64,000 nucleotides of DNA from assembly GCF_003255815.1 (NCBI RefSeq), contig NC_037668.1, positions 84,451,539 through 84,515,538 of the forward strand, written 5' to 3'. The stretch comes from Theropithecus gelada. Lineage: Eukaryota; Chordata; Mammalia; Primates; Cercopithecidae. Below the pieces are notes generated by a model. That model saw nothing but the letters and a program-made list of their open reading frames with translations, made no database searches and had not been told where the DNA came from. Both the position numbers and the translations under genes were made by a program. Of the stretch, positions 24,401 to 34,380 are shown piece after piece (positions within the stretch are counted from its first letter, which is position 1; each line of letters starts with the position of its first letter).

Positions 24401-25784
24401 TCTAACACTTAAAAGTTTCATTTTTAAATAAAAGGGCTTTAAAAAAATTGATATATAATTTACATAACATGCAATTTATATATGCATATACCAAGTCAAC
24501 ACAATTTTAAACCACGCTGAATATACAATGTTTACTGAGCACCTTATCGTGTTCCAGGAGTGGGAAATACTGAGATGAGTGAAACAGGGTTTCTGCCCTC
24601 AGAGAGCTCCTGGTTCTCATAGAAAAATTGATCTTTCCTCTACAGGGACCCTGTGAGGACTCAAACCTGCAGTTCTCCTCTCCCTTTCTCATCAGCCTAG
24701 TTGGGAACTTAGCTTTCCAATATCTTTCCCGGGACAACTTTAAGAAAGAAACAGGATGATTTCAGATGCTAAATCTCAGCAGCCTATCTTAGAAAAGGAG
24801 AAAAGCCTGAGAAACATACGGCTTCAAGATACAGGAGAAAACATGTGCCTCAGGACTGCCTAAAGACAAAAACTGGAAGAGGGGAGTAAAATGCAGAGGC
24901 CCTCTGTGCAGCAGAAAAAGTCCTGGGCTGGGGGTGTCAGGAGCTCGAGGTTGGATTCTTCTGTGAAAGAAGAAAGTCCCTTTTCGTCGCTGAGCCTCTA
25001 TTAAAGAAAAGAGGCTGGACTCGCTGGTCATGTCCCAAAGCAAATTCAACATGGACCTTTCACCCTAGGGCCTTCATCAGAGTTTACTGTTACGTTTTAC
25101 CAGGGAGATGTGCAACCCAGAAGAACTTGGGTTCTTCAGAGCATTCTCTAAGAAATGCTGGTCTAAATAACCTCTAATCAGCCCTAAAAATACGATTCGT
25201 GTGTGGCTTTCAAACAAGACTGATTTCCAAGCTGCAGGGCCAGGGTTTAATATCTATCCTCTCCACAGTCCTGGATATCCCAGCAGGGACTCAAAATATG
25301 ACTATGTGTGGGGAAGGGAGTGGCATGGCAAGGCTGTGTTTTAGAAAGCACACCCTGCTGGCCAGCCATGTGAAAGATAAACTGGGGTATGGAAGTGCTT
25401 TAGTTAGCTGGCTCTTGCTAACCCAGGTGTGACCAACCACCTTCCCAAGGAAAAGCCTTCTGCACTTTGAGACACATCCCATCCTTCCTGAGTAAGATGC
25501 ATTAAGGCCTCTCACAGCCATGACAGCACACCAGGTCCTGGACAGCACAGCTCAAATAAACACTGCCTGCTCTCCAAGAGCATCTGGGACTGGTTGCCTC
25601 TTTCCTTTAAACACCTTTCTGAAACTCATTGCTGGAGTTTCCCTACATAGACTCCCTCAGGTTATCTTAACACATATATTCAGAACCACACCTAAGACTA
25701 AATTCGAACTAAATAGCAAGAGGAGGGCAATCTATCCGCCGGCAACTGACATACAATGGCAAACAGTAGCACATATACAGCTGT

Positions 25785-25935
25785 GTATGTGGATTTTGGC
25801 GTCAGATACACTTGGGTCCTAATTTTAACCTAAAACAAGTCGATTAACCTCTCACAGTGATGTGGGAGGAATGAAATAGAGTGTGCAAAGAAGGTTCATA
25901 CAATGCCTGGCACACAGAAAATGCCAGTAAATGTT
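25785..25935 (+). repeat. MIR SINE
   Basis: Sense MIR: 'gattttggcgtcagatacac', 'aagtcgattaacctctcaca', 'acaatgcctggcacacagaa'. Confidence 0.7.
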
Positions 25936-26129
25936 ACTCTTATGAATATGGAATGGTGTGCCTTCCGTAAGAAGGAAAGAGACAAGCGCTGTCTTGGCCC
26001 ATAAAGAGATCCATTATTTATTTTACATATTGACCATGTATTATGAAAGTCGCCAAGCCTTTGGCTTTCTCCCCCCACTTTGGCTTTTTTTTTGAGACTC
26101 GAGTGGGTGATTGAGAATATGGATAGCAG

Positions 26130-26345
26130 AAAAAGCACAGGCTTTGGGGCCAAATAGATTTGTGTTTAAAGCTTAGAGCTTAGATCTACCTCTTTTTAGT
26201 CCTGTGACATTAAGCAGGCTGCTAACCTCTCTAGGGCATCTGTAAAACGGGCCAGAACCAATCTTGACGGGTTACTGTGAAGTTTAGAAATACAGCGCCA
26301 TATGTAAAGTGTACTCAACCCAAGCAAAGTATTGTTATTATTCAT
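26130..26345 (+). repeat. MIR SINE
   Basis: Sense MIR nearly full length: 'gcacaggctttggggccaaa', 'cctgtgacattaagcaggct', 'gggcatctgtaaaacgggcc', 'attgttattattcatgg'. Confidence 0.75.
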
Positions 26346-26639
26346 GGTCTTCTCTACAAAATACATCAGAATAAAGAAAGATGACTAGGGTAGCTCTTTG
26401 TCTCTGTGTAAGAGTATTTCCCTCCCTTTAAAGCAGGCAAGGGCAACAGGCTATGTAGAGTTTTAAGGATACCAATGTCTTTTCAATGTTCCATTATTTC
26501 CAGCTAAAGGAAAATACTGGGGATTTTCTTAGCACTCCACACTGGTTTAAATAAAATGTGTCCTGGAACTTCCCAAGTTCACTTCACACTCATAGTCAAT
26601 CCCTATCTCTGTTCCACAGTATTTTTCACTCTCCCTTCA

Positions 26640-26800
26640 TTCATTTTTTTCCCAGTAAATATTTATGAAGCACCTACAATGAACAGAGCACAGACTTAGG
26701 AGCAATGGGGTATATGTGGTGATCACAGTCCAAATGCTATTTTGTATTCCTGTGAGGAAATTAAGAAAAGGAGTTGTAATTTGCCAAATGATACTTAGTG
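26640..26800 (-). repeat. MIR or other ancient repeat
   Basis: 'cagtaaatatttatgaagca', 'cctacaatgaacagagcaca' and 'cctgtgaggaaattaagaaa' are of the common 'tttattgagcacctac' class. Exact family uncertain. Confidence 0.4.
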
Positions 26801-27123
26801 AAAAGGGACAGAGGTGACCATGCCCTGCACAATTCCAAGGAACACCACTCACAGGCTTCAATCTCAGGGCTGAAACCAATGCTGTTGCCATTTCCACTCC
26901 TCCATCATGGAAGCAGCTGAACTGGCCCCATCCAATCCCTCCTGATTAGCAACTTCCCGGGGGGCTTTTATCTGTCCTGTGCACATGGACACCATAAGGA
27001 CCATGGGCTGGCTGGTTACATTAGCTCGTTATTGTTATACTGGTTCTGGCCTTCCCTAGTGTCTATTAGGGTGTGTGTGCAATTTGCCATAATCACTTAT
27101 GCAGGAGAAGGAAGGCCAAACAC

Positions 27124-27222
27124 TAAAAAACCCAAAAAACAAACAAACAAAAAAAACTACCAAAAACAAACAACGACAACAAAAAACACCCAAAAACCCA
27201 AGATGAAGAAACAAGAGAAAAA
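27124..27222 (+). repeat. A-rich low-complexity tract
   Basis: About 100 bp of A interrupted mainly by C, with 'aaacaaacaaac' steps. The lysine-rich frame at 27032-27229 is a product of this composition. Confidence 0.9.
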
Positions 27223-27357
27223 TCAATGATAAGTATCCAATACTAGCTACTTTTACTATGGAATGTGGTCCAATTACCAGGGATTTATTGGCATGCCAGT
27301 TAGCCTCTAGGTCACTGTGTCCCTGAATGAAACAATTTGTGAAACATGCTTAACAAG

Positions 27358-27500
27358 GGCCATCATGCTTGGCTAATTTTTTAATTTTTTGTAGAAACAA
27401 GGTCTCGCTATGTTGCCAAGGCTGATCTTAAACTCCTAAGCTCAAGCAAACCTCCTGCCTCAGTCTCCCAAATCACTGGGGATTACAGGTGTGAGCCACA
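27358..27500 (-). mobile_element. Alu left-arm (FLAM/AluJ) fragment
   Basis: 'catgcttggctaattttt', 'aacaaggtctcgctatgttg', 'ctcctaagctcaagcaaacc' to 'attacaggtgtgagccaca' is an old left monomer only, antisense. Confidence 0.85.
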
Positions 27501-27714
27501 TACTTCAAATTCAATAAAAAGTTTTAGGTAAGTCTAGTGGGTTTGCCTAACCTGCTTTTTAAATAACATGATGATGTAGGCTTCAACTGGCCAAACTTAC
27601 TTAAATTTAGCAGTTAATAACCATCAAACAGTCTCACACTAATCAAATTCAGATCAAGGAAGACATTTTTTTCCCCTTGGTTCACAGTATTTTCTATTCA
27701 TGAGTAGGAAACAG

Positions 27715-27830
27715 GATGTGATGAAAATGCACCATTTTAGAGTTAGGCCTAAATTCAAATCAAACTACTTGGCTTGGGCTTCAATTTCCTCACATATAAT
27801 TTGAGGGGCAGAGAGAAGAGTTAAGTTTAA
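27715..27830 (+). repeat. MIR SINE relic
   Basis: 'tagagttaggcctaaattc', 'ttgggcttcaatttcctcac' resembles sense MIR. Confidence 0.5.
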
Positions 27831-27837
27831 AGGTAAA

Positions 27838-28030
27838 TTGTGCCCTCTCCCACCAAATTCATGTTGAAATGGTAACCCCCAGCACCTCAGAGTACAAACT
27901 TATTTGGAGATAGGGTCTTTATAGAGGTAATCAAGTTAAAATGAGGCCATTAGGGCAGGCTAACCCCATATGACTGGTGTCCCTATAAAATGAGGGAATT
28001 TGGCCACAGAGATACATATAGAGGTGAGAT
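27838..28030 (+). mobile_element. MaLR LTR fragment (MLT1-like)
   Basis: 'accaaattcatgttgaaatg', 'taacccccagcacctcagag', 'ttggagatagggtctttata', 'atgactggtgtccctataaa' and 'gaatttggccacagagatac' follow the 5' half of an ERVL-MaLR LTR in sense orientation. The 3' half is missing and no internal retroviral sequence is seen. Confidence 0.75.
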
Positions 28031-28351
28031 TACACAAAGATACAGGAATACTTAATTCTGAATGATGTTAAAGGGTCCTTGATCAAGTAATGATAAAACA
28101 ATTTTAATTATGAACACTATTAGCAACATAGAAGATCATACGTATATACACCTAAATAACTGAAAGAAAATCAACATGAGTAAAAAGAAATATGCCAAGA
28201 TGGCAATAGTATTTGTGGTAGATTATGGGTGATGTTCCCTGTCTTTTCCAAATCCTAGGTGGTATAGTTTAAAGCATCAATAATGATAAATGAATTTACC
28301 TTTAGAAAAAAAGCAACATTTTTATGCTAGTGTCAAAAATGACTTGGGTTT

Positions 28352-28382
28352 TTGAGACTCTGTCTCAAAAGAAAAAAAAAAA
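28352..28382 (+). repeat. tiny Alu 3' end fragment with A tail
   Basis: 'gagactctgtctcaaaag' followed by an A-rich tail matches only the last bases of an Alu. Confidence 0.6.
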
Positions 28383-28493
28383 GTTTCACTTCAGGGAAGG
28401 CCGAATTTAAAAACTGGTCTGGGTGGTTCAGGGAGCGTCAGTATAGGTGAATGTAGTGTAAAGTATTTATCAAGAAGGACTGTCCCTGGGCAG

Positions 28494-28596
28494 GCAGGTG
28501 CAGTGGCTCACGCTTATAATCCCAGCACTTTGGGAGGCTGAGGTGGATAGATTGCTTGAGGTCAAGAGTTTGATGCCAGATGGGCCAACATAGTGA
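28494..28596 (+). mobile_element. Alu left-arm fragment
   Basis: 'ggtgcagtggctcacgctta' to 'ggccaacatagtgagagaag': about 100 bp of left monomer that then passes into the purine tract. Confidence 0.8.
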
Positions 28597-28787
28597 GAGA
28601 AGAAAGAAAAAGAGTGGAGGGGAGGGGAGGGGAGAGAAGGGGAGGGTAGAATAGGGGAGGGGACAGGAGGGAAGGGGAGGGGGGGGGAGGGGAGCGAAGA
28701 GAGAAAGAAAGAAAGAAAGAAAGGGGGAGAGAGAGAGAGAGAGGAAGGAAGGAAGGAAAGGAGGGAGGGAGGGGAAGAGAAGAAAGA
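28597..28787 (+). repeat. 190-bp polypurine tract
   Basis: Almost pure A/G: (GGGGA)n, G9, (GAAA)n, (GA)n and (GGAA)n blocks between two Alus. The matching minus-strand frame (28562-28807) is only Ser/Pro/Leu low complexity. Confidence 0.95.
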
Positions 28788-29147
28788 GGCTGGGCGCAGT
28801 GGCTCATACCTGTAATCCCAACACTTTGGGAGGCTGAGGCGGGCGGATCACGTGGTCAAGAGATCAAGACCATCCTGGCCAACATGGTGAAACTCCGTCT
28901 CTACTAAAAATACAAAAATTAGCTGGGCGTGGTGGTAGGCACCTGTAATCCCAGGTACTCGGGAGGCTGAGGCAGGAGAATCGCTTGAACCCGGGGAGGC
29001 GGAGGCTGCAGTGAGCCAAGGTCACGCCACTGCACTCCAGCCTGGTGAAAAAGCGAGACTTCTTCTCAAAAGAAAAAGGAAAGGAAAAGAAAGGAAAGGA
29101 AAGGAAAAGAAAGGAAAGGAAAGGAAAAGAAAGCAAGAGAAAGAAAG
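28788..29147 (+). mobile_element. Alu, full length, with (AAAGG)n tail
   Basis: 'ggctgggcgcagtggctcat' to 'gacttcttctcaaaagaaa' at about 29070. The A tail has degenerated into about 77 bp of AAAGG/AAAAG repeats. Confidence 0.95.
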
Positions 29148-29164
29148 TTTGTCTCCTTTATTTC

Positions 29165-29310
29165 AATCCTCCAGATTTGATCAACTAGATTTTGAGTTCT
29201 TTGAGCTGAATCGGAATTGGTAGAATCGTATCTTTTAACTTCATAGCTATATCAACCTGGCGTATAGTAGCCAACTGATACATGTATAATTAAGTGGGTA
29301 AATGAATGCA
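29165..29310 (+). repeat. L2 3' end relic
   Basis: 'tagattttgagttctttgag', 'ggcgtatagtagccaactga', 'taagtgggtaaatgaatgc' has the L2 tail layout. Confidence 0.5.
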
Positions 29311-30364
29311 CTAATGAAAGCAGTTGCTTTGGGTCTTGTAAGAAAACCACTGGCTTTCAGGTCAGACATCTTTACTAGAATGGTAATGTGTATGTACCTC
29401 CACGGATCATTTCCCTTTTCTGCTCAAAGACATATAACGTTGTCAAGTCCACATTTTATAGACATGCTGGTGAAGCTGACAGAGGAAAGATAGCTTCTGA
29501 AACTAACTTTCGAGGGTTTTGAAATCTAAACCCTCACTGTATGGAGAAACTTTATACTTCCTCCATCGATCTCATAGTCCTTCTTCTCTGCAAGTCCCCG
29601 GGGCGCTTTTCCAACCCCATATTGCTCTGTGCTGCAGCCAAAGCCCAGTTTCCTGCCTCAAAAGGCCCTTTGTTTGGGCTCTCTTTCCAAATCAGCGTAT
29701 CCTGAGCTTGAACCCCCTTGCTTTTGAGAACTCTGATGCCTTGGCAGCAGCAGGCTTTGCCAGCAGGTTTGTGGTCCTTAACAGCTTTCAGAAACCTCAA
29801 TGTGAGGGCATGTCTATAGCTAAGAAACTCTTTTCACGGGAGGGAGGAGAGGGAGTATTATTTTAAGAGTTGCAAAAACAACTTCAAATTGACTCTTTGG
29901 TCTTTCATTGCTACCAGAAGACTGAGAACTTCTTGTTCTCTGGTATTTAATTAAGATGATAGTTTTAATCAACTTGAAATGATATTGGTTAATAAGCTCT
30001 GCTCAATCTCTCAGGTAGGTTTCGTTTCCCAACACTGGAATGCATTAAAGACAAATTTCCAGCATCTTCCTTCCCAATGGGAAAACACATTCTTTAGTAA
30101 ACACAAATGGAAAGGTAGCTCCATCTGTGCAGCTGCCATAGGATTCTCTGGCAGGACTCCAAGGTAACTTTTCAAAGATCGGATAAACTATGTCTAATCC
30201 ATACTTTGTGCTTACACATTCTATACATCCAGGTATTACTCTCTTATGCATTTATTTGTTCCAAAGCTTGCCAATTATTTATGACAGATAGCAGTTTCTA
30301 AACACTTAAGGGTCAGGGTACATTAGTGTCAAAAAGCCCACCGTCTCTGAGGTATTTTTTTTCC

Positions 30365-30540
30365 CTCTGGACACCTGTAAAGTAGAAATTATTGTCTCCA
30401 TTTTATAGGTGAGGAAATTGAAGTTTACTATAACACGTGACCCAGGTTATATGCTACCAAGTGATCGGGCCAGGATCGGAACCCAGAACTGTCTGACCCT
30501 AAGACATATCCTCTTTCCACTGTGTTCCACTGTCTCCTAA
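30365..30540 (-). repeat. MIR SINE
   Basis: Antisense MIR: 'attgtctccattttataggt', 'gaggaaattgaagtttacta', 'ggatcggaacccagaactgt', 'ccactgtgttccactgtctc'. Confidence 0.75.
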
Positions 30541-31147
30541 ACTTCAAAACTTTGATTCTGGGTTAAAATTGTGGTAGCTCGTGATGGTGAATCTCTTCAC
30601 CTTTCCTCCTATTTGCACCTTGTGACACGGTTAATTCAACACAGTCAAGACCTCCAACTATCAGGCACTGTCCTAGAGTCTTATATACTTGATGCCCTCT
30701 GCAGTTCTGAAAAACCATTTAATTCAACTGCCTCATTATTTAGGGAAGAAAATTTAAACCAACAGAGTGCAACTGACTTGTTTCACTAACTAGTGTCAGA
30801 GCTGGAATGGCTTGAGATTAGGAGGTGAAATTACCTCAGGCTGGAGTAGTGAGGGGCAGGATGAGCAGAACCCAGGTTAAAGAATGGATACTCTTCGTAT
30901 AGGCAGAGAAGGAGAGGGTGCGTTAGCAGAGGAAAGAACAGGAACAAAGGCCGGAATACAGATTTCTGTGTGTTGTTTCCAGGAAGCAAGGAGACTAATA
31001 TGGATAAAGGTGGATGTCAATGAGAATACATGTGCATTCAAAATGAGGATGGCAGAACCAAAACCTGTTAACAGTAGATGCTCCGGGGAGTGGAATTTGG
31101 AGGAACAGTAATTACGCAAGGGGCTATTTCCTTTTAACGTAATCATA

Positions 31148-31256
31148 TGGTCTTGAACTCCTGAGCTCAAGTGATCCTCCCACCTCGGCCTCCCAAAATG
31201 CTGGGATTACAGGTGTGAGCCACCACACCCAGTCTTGAATTTTTTTTTTTTTTTTT
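31148..31256 (-). mobile_element. Alu left-arm fragment plus T-run
   Basis: 'gtcttgaactcctgagctca' to 'gagccaccacacccagtc', followed by an unusual T18 at about 31239-31256 on the head side of the antisense element. Partial, old. Confidence 0.8.
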
Positions 31257-31861
31257 CACACTAAGAATATATTACTGTGCTTTGGAATTTTATGTCAAGG
31301 TACAAATGACTTTGTAGATTATTGACACATGGGGCTAGTATCTGACTTGCAAAATAACCAAATCCATTGTGTAAAGGAATGCTTAAAACTACAGTATTTA
31401 CTGGATTTGAACTTGAACCTGCACAAGATAAGAGTTTTCTATATTTTACCCATTTTCCAAGACACTTAATTTGTCTGAGCCTAGTTTTCCCATCTGGAAA
31501 ACGGGGATGAGGAAGGGAGAACTTTTGATGCTTAGCCCCTCCATCTCCTGTATTCTAAGATTATTCTAAAGGATGGTCAGTGGTACTGGGCAGAGCTGAG
31601 GCAAAGAAACCATTCTGCTAAAGGGAATTCTTCAGTTCAGTCCCTTCCTTGACAATGGTGCCTAAAAGCATTCTACTAATTTGTCTGTCCAAACAACTGT
31701 GATGTTACCACTTTCAGAAGGTTTCCCCCAGAGCCCCTCAAACATAGGGTTAATAATCCCTTCAACTCGGCTACCTCTATATAGAGTATACATTGTATTT
31801 CTAGAATTGCACCTGCCCAACATCTACTCCAGAAGATTGAAGGACTGAAACCTCTCCCCAT

Positions 31862-31936
31862 TCATCATTAGACCTCAACACCCAGCACAGTACCTGGTGC
31901 ATTAAAGGTGCTCAATGCATATTTGTTGAAATGACT
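31862..31936 (+). repeat. L2 3' end
   Basis: 'cacccagcacagtacctggt', 'aggtgctcaatgcatatttg' is a typical L2 terminus. Confidence 0.65.
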
Positions 31937-32134
31937 CCTCACCATCATTTATTCAGGTGCTTTTAATTATAAAATTGATAGATATTATTATTAACGCTAC
32001 TAATTACCAAAACGGTAGCAAACATAGCTGATGTTGGGTTAAAATTGTGGGAAGGATGATTTTATGTCAACATAACCTTTTGAACAATTAGAACTGCCTC
32101 CATGGAATAAACTCACCATCACTGAAAGTATGTG

Positions 32135-32382
32135 CCAGTAGTGTCTGGTGAAGGCTTGCTTTCTATTTCAAAGATGGCACCTTCTAGCTGTGTTCTCACG
32201 TGATGGAAGGGCAGAAGGACTAAAAAGCTCCCTCAGGCCTGTTTTATAAGGGCACTAATCCCATTCATGAGCGCTCTGCCCTCATGACCTAATTACCTCT
32301 TAAAGCCCCCACTTTCCATCACCTTGGTGATTAGGTTTCAGGATATGAATTTTGGAGGAACACAGACATTCAGACCACAGCA
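32135..32382 (-). mobile_element. MaLR LTR fragment (MST/MLT1-like)
   Basis: 'tctagctgtgttctcacgtg', 'ccctcaggcctgttttataa', 'gggcactaatcccattcatg', 'gacctaattacctcttaaag', ending 'acattcagaccacagca', is the 5' part of a MaLR LTR in reverse. No internal coding region is seen. Confidence 0.75.
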
Positions 32383-32484
32383 GTTAGTAACAAAGTTAAG
32401 ATGTAAACTCAGATTTCTTGTCTCCCAGCTTGCCTATGTTTTCCCTTCATGGGGGTTTCCTCTACTCATTCAGAGTCCTCCGGG

Positions 32485-32809
32485 TTTTTTTTGTTGTTGT
32501 TTTTTGTTTTGTTTTGTTTTGTTTGAGACAGAGTCTTGCTCTGTTGCCCAGGCTGGAGTTTAGTGGCGCGATCTCGGCTCACTGCAACCTCTGCCTCCGG
32601 GGTTCACGCCATTCTCCCGCCTCAGCCTCCTGAGTAGCTGGGATTAAGGCGCCTGCCACCATGCCCGGCTAATTTTTTCTTTTTGTATTTTTGGTAGAGA
32701 CCAGGTTTCACCATGTTAGCCAGGATGGTCTCGATCTCCTGACCTCATGATCCAACCGCCTCGGCTCCCAAAGTGTTGGGATTACAGGCGTGAGCCACTG
32801 CGCCCGGCC
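32485..32809 (-). mobile_element. Alu, full length, antisense
   Basis: T-rich head with (GTTTT)n, body to 'gagccactgcgcccggcc', flanked by CAGAGTCCTC/CAGAGCCCTC (32471-32480, 32810-32819). AluS/Y type. Confidence 0.96.
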
Positions 32810-33416
32810 CAGAGCCCTCTTTAAGGCACGAGAGGAAGATGAAAAAAGTAATGCCTTCTAAATACAGCCCTAGTTTTTAGGGTAGGTTAGAATTTTTTTT
32901 TTTTTTAAATAGACGCTATCAGAGTTAGCACAAATTTTGTTTGTTAACCAAGTTCAAAATACTACATGAATGCAAAATTGAATGTAAATACCTAGTTGTT
33001 CTTAAGTTAGTACATATTCCCAATTCTCTCAGGTTAGTTAATACTCTATTATTGACTGTTGCAAACTCTAGCAAGTAAAGGGTTTTTCCATTTCATCATA
33101 CTGACTTACAGGAAGCAGGCCTTAAGCACCCAGAGTTTAGCTTTATAATTATACTTAATAATAATTCAGCTATTTATAGAAAAGATAAACTGTACCAGTG
33201 GCTACCTCAGGATTGTGGTATTATAGGCAACAAAATTTTTATTTTATTTTTTACTTCTTGTTTATATTTTCTAAAATATCTTTATATACTTTTTCTCAAT
33301 AAAAATTTTTCAGCATCTATTATGTACAAGGAGTTCAAAATCTATTTAGAAAAGGTTTCGGAGGGGAGGCAGGCAGGATTCGAAGTGACTATCAAGAGGT
33401 AAGTAGCTTCTTTCTT

Positions 33417-33708
33417 GGCCGAGCACAGTGGCTCATGCCTGTAATCCCAGCACTCTGGGAGGCTGAGGTGGGCGGATCACCTGAGGTCAGGAGTTCAAGA
33501 CCAGCCTGGGCAACACGATGAAACCCTGCCCCTACTAAAAATACAAAAATTAGCCGGGCGTGGTGACACGCCTGTAATCCCAGCTACTCGGGAGGCTGAG
33601 GCAGGAGAATCACTTGAACCTGGGAGGCGGAGGTTGTAGTGAGCCAAGATTACACCATTGTACTCCAGCTTAGGCGACAGAGCAAGACTCCGTCTCAAAA
33701 AAAAAAAG
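33417..33708 (+). mobile_element. Alu, full length, sense
   Basis: 'ggccgagcacagtggctcat' to 'gactccgtctc' and A11. AluS-like ('cctgaggtcaggagttcaag'). The minus-strand frame at 33495-33845 is largely its antisense translation. Confidence 0.97.
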
Positions 33709-34189
33709 TTATTAAGTAGCACATACCAAGCAAAAAGAAAGAATGGCATGGTAGAAAAGGATGTGGAATAGCCCCAGAGTGCAGATGTCCAGGAGAAGAG
33801 TGTGAAGGGGTCGGGGGAGAGTGGGGTAGAGGGGATGAGAAGCAAGAAATCGAAAGGTTTGGTTGGGGTTAGATTCTGAAGGGTCTTAAATATGCTGAGA
33901 AATGGATTCTGTAGTCAACAAGGGGTCAGAAAGTCCTGTTCTGAAGAGACAGGCCTATGTGATCGGGATTGTAGTTGTAACAAATGACCCTGTAGACTCA
34001 CTGCATAAAGAATACATGAGAGAGGAGAGACTATCGCCCTAGAAATAAATCTGTAAAGACATTTTTTTCAGATCTGGGTAAATGATGGCATGTGCCTAAA
34101 ATGGAGTCAAAATGGGAAGAATGGAGAAGAGAGAGCAAAATCAGAAACAAAAAAAAATATATTCATTGTACAAACATGAGTTTGCAGTT

Positions 34190-34380
34190 GCAAAATATTT
34201 TTCTATACCTGTGGGATACATACCGTTTGGTCTCAGCAGCTCTGTGAGGTAGGCAGGGAACAAATCATCATCCTCATTTTATCATTCGTAAGGTAGGAAA
34301 CATTTGCCCAAGGTCACTCAACTAATACAGCAAAGCTGAGACTGAAGGCAAGATCGGCATCAAGCTATCTCTTAGACTAT
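34190..34380 (-). repeat. MIR SINE
   Basis: 'agcagctctgtgaggtaggc', 'atcatcatcctcattttatc', 'catttgcccaaggtcactca', 'gctgagactgaaggcaagat'. Confidence 0.75.

Larger units (their letters stand above)
15132..27357. other. Alu-free 12.2-kb block of intron 1
   Basis: No Alu, recent L1 or LTR is visible here, while the rest of the window averages roughly one Alu per 3 kb. Contents are old MIR/L2/MER5 relics, the A-tract at 20964-20988, the DR1 motif at 18068 and unique sequence. 20,990-24,195 in particular shows nothing I can classify. No coding exon is recognised. Confidence 0.75.

Noticed and set aside
29519..29866. 115-residue plus-strand frame in unique sequence
   Set aside because: No recognisable domain, no splice or promoter signal, and an equally open minus frame over the same bases. 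Treated as chance.
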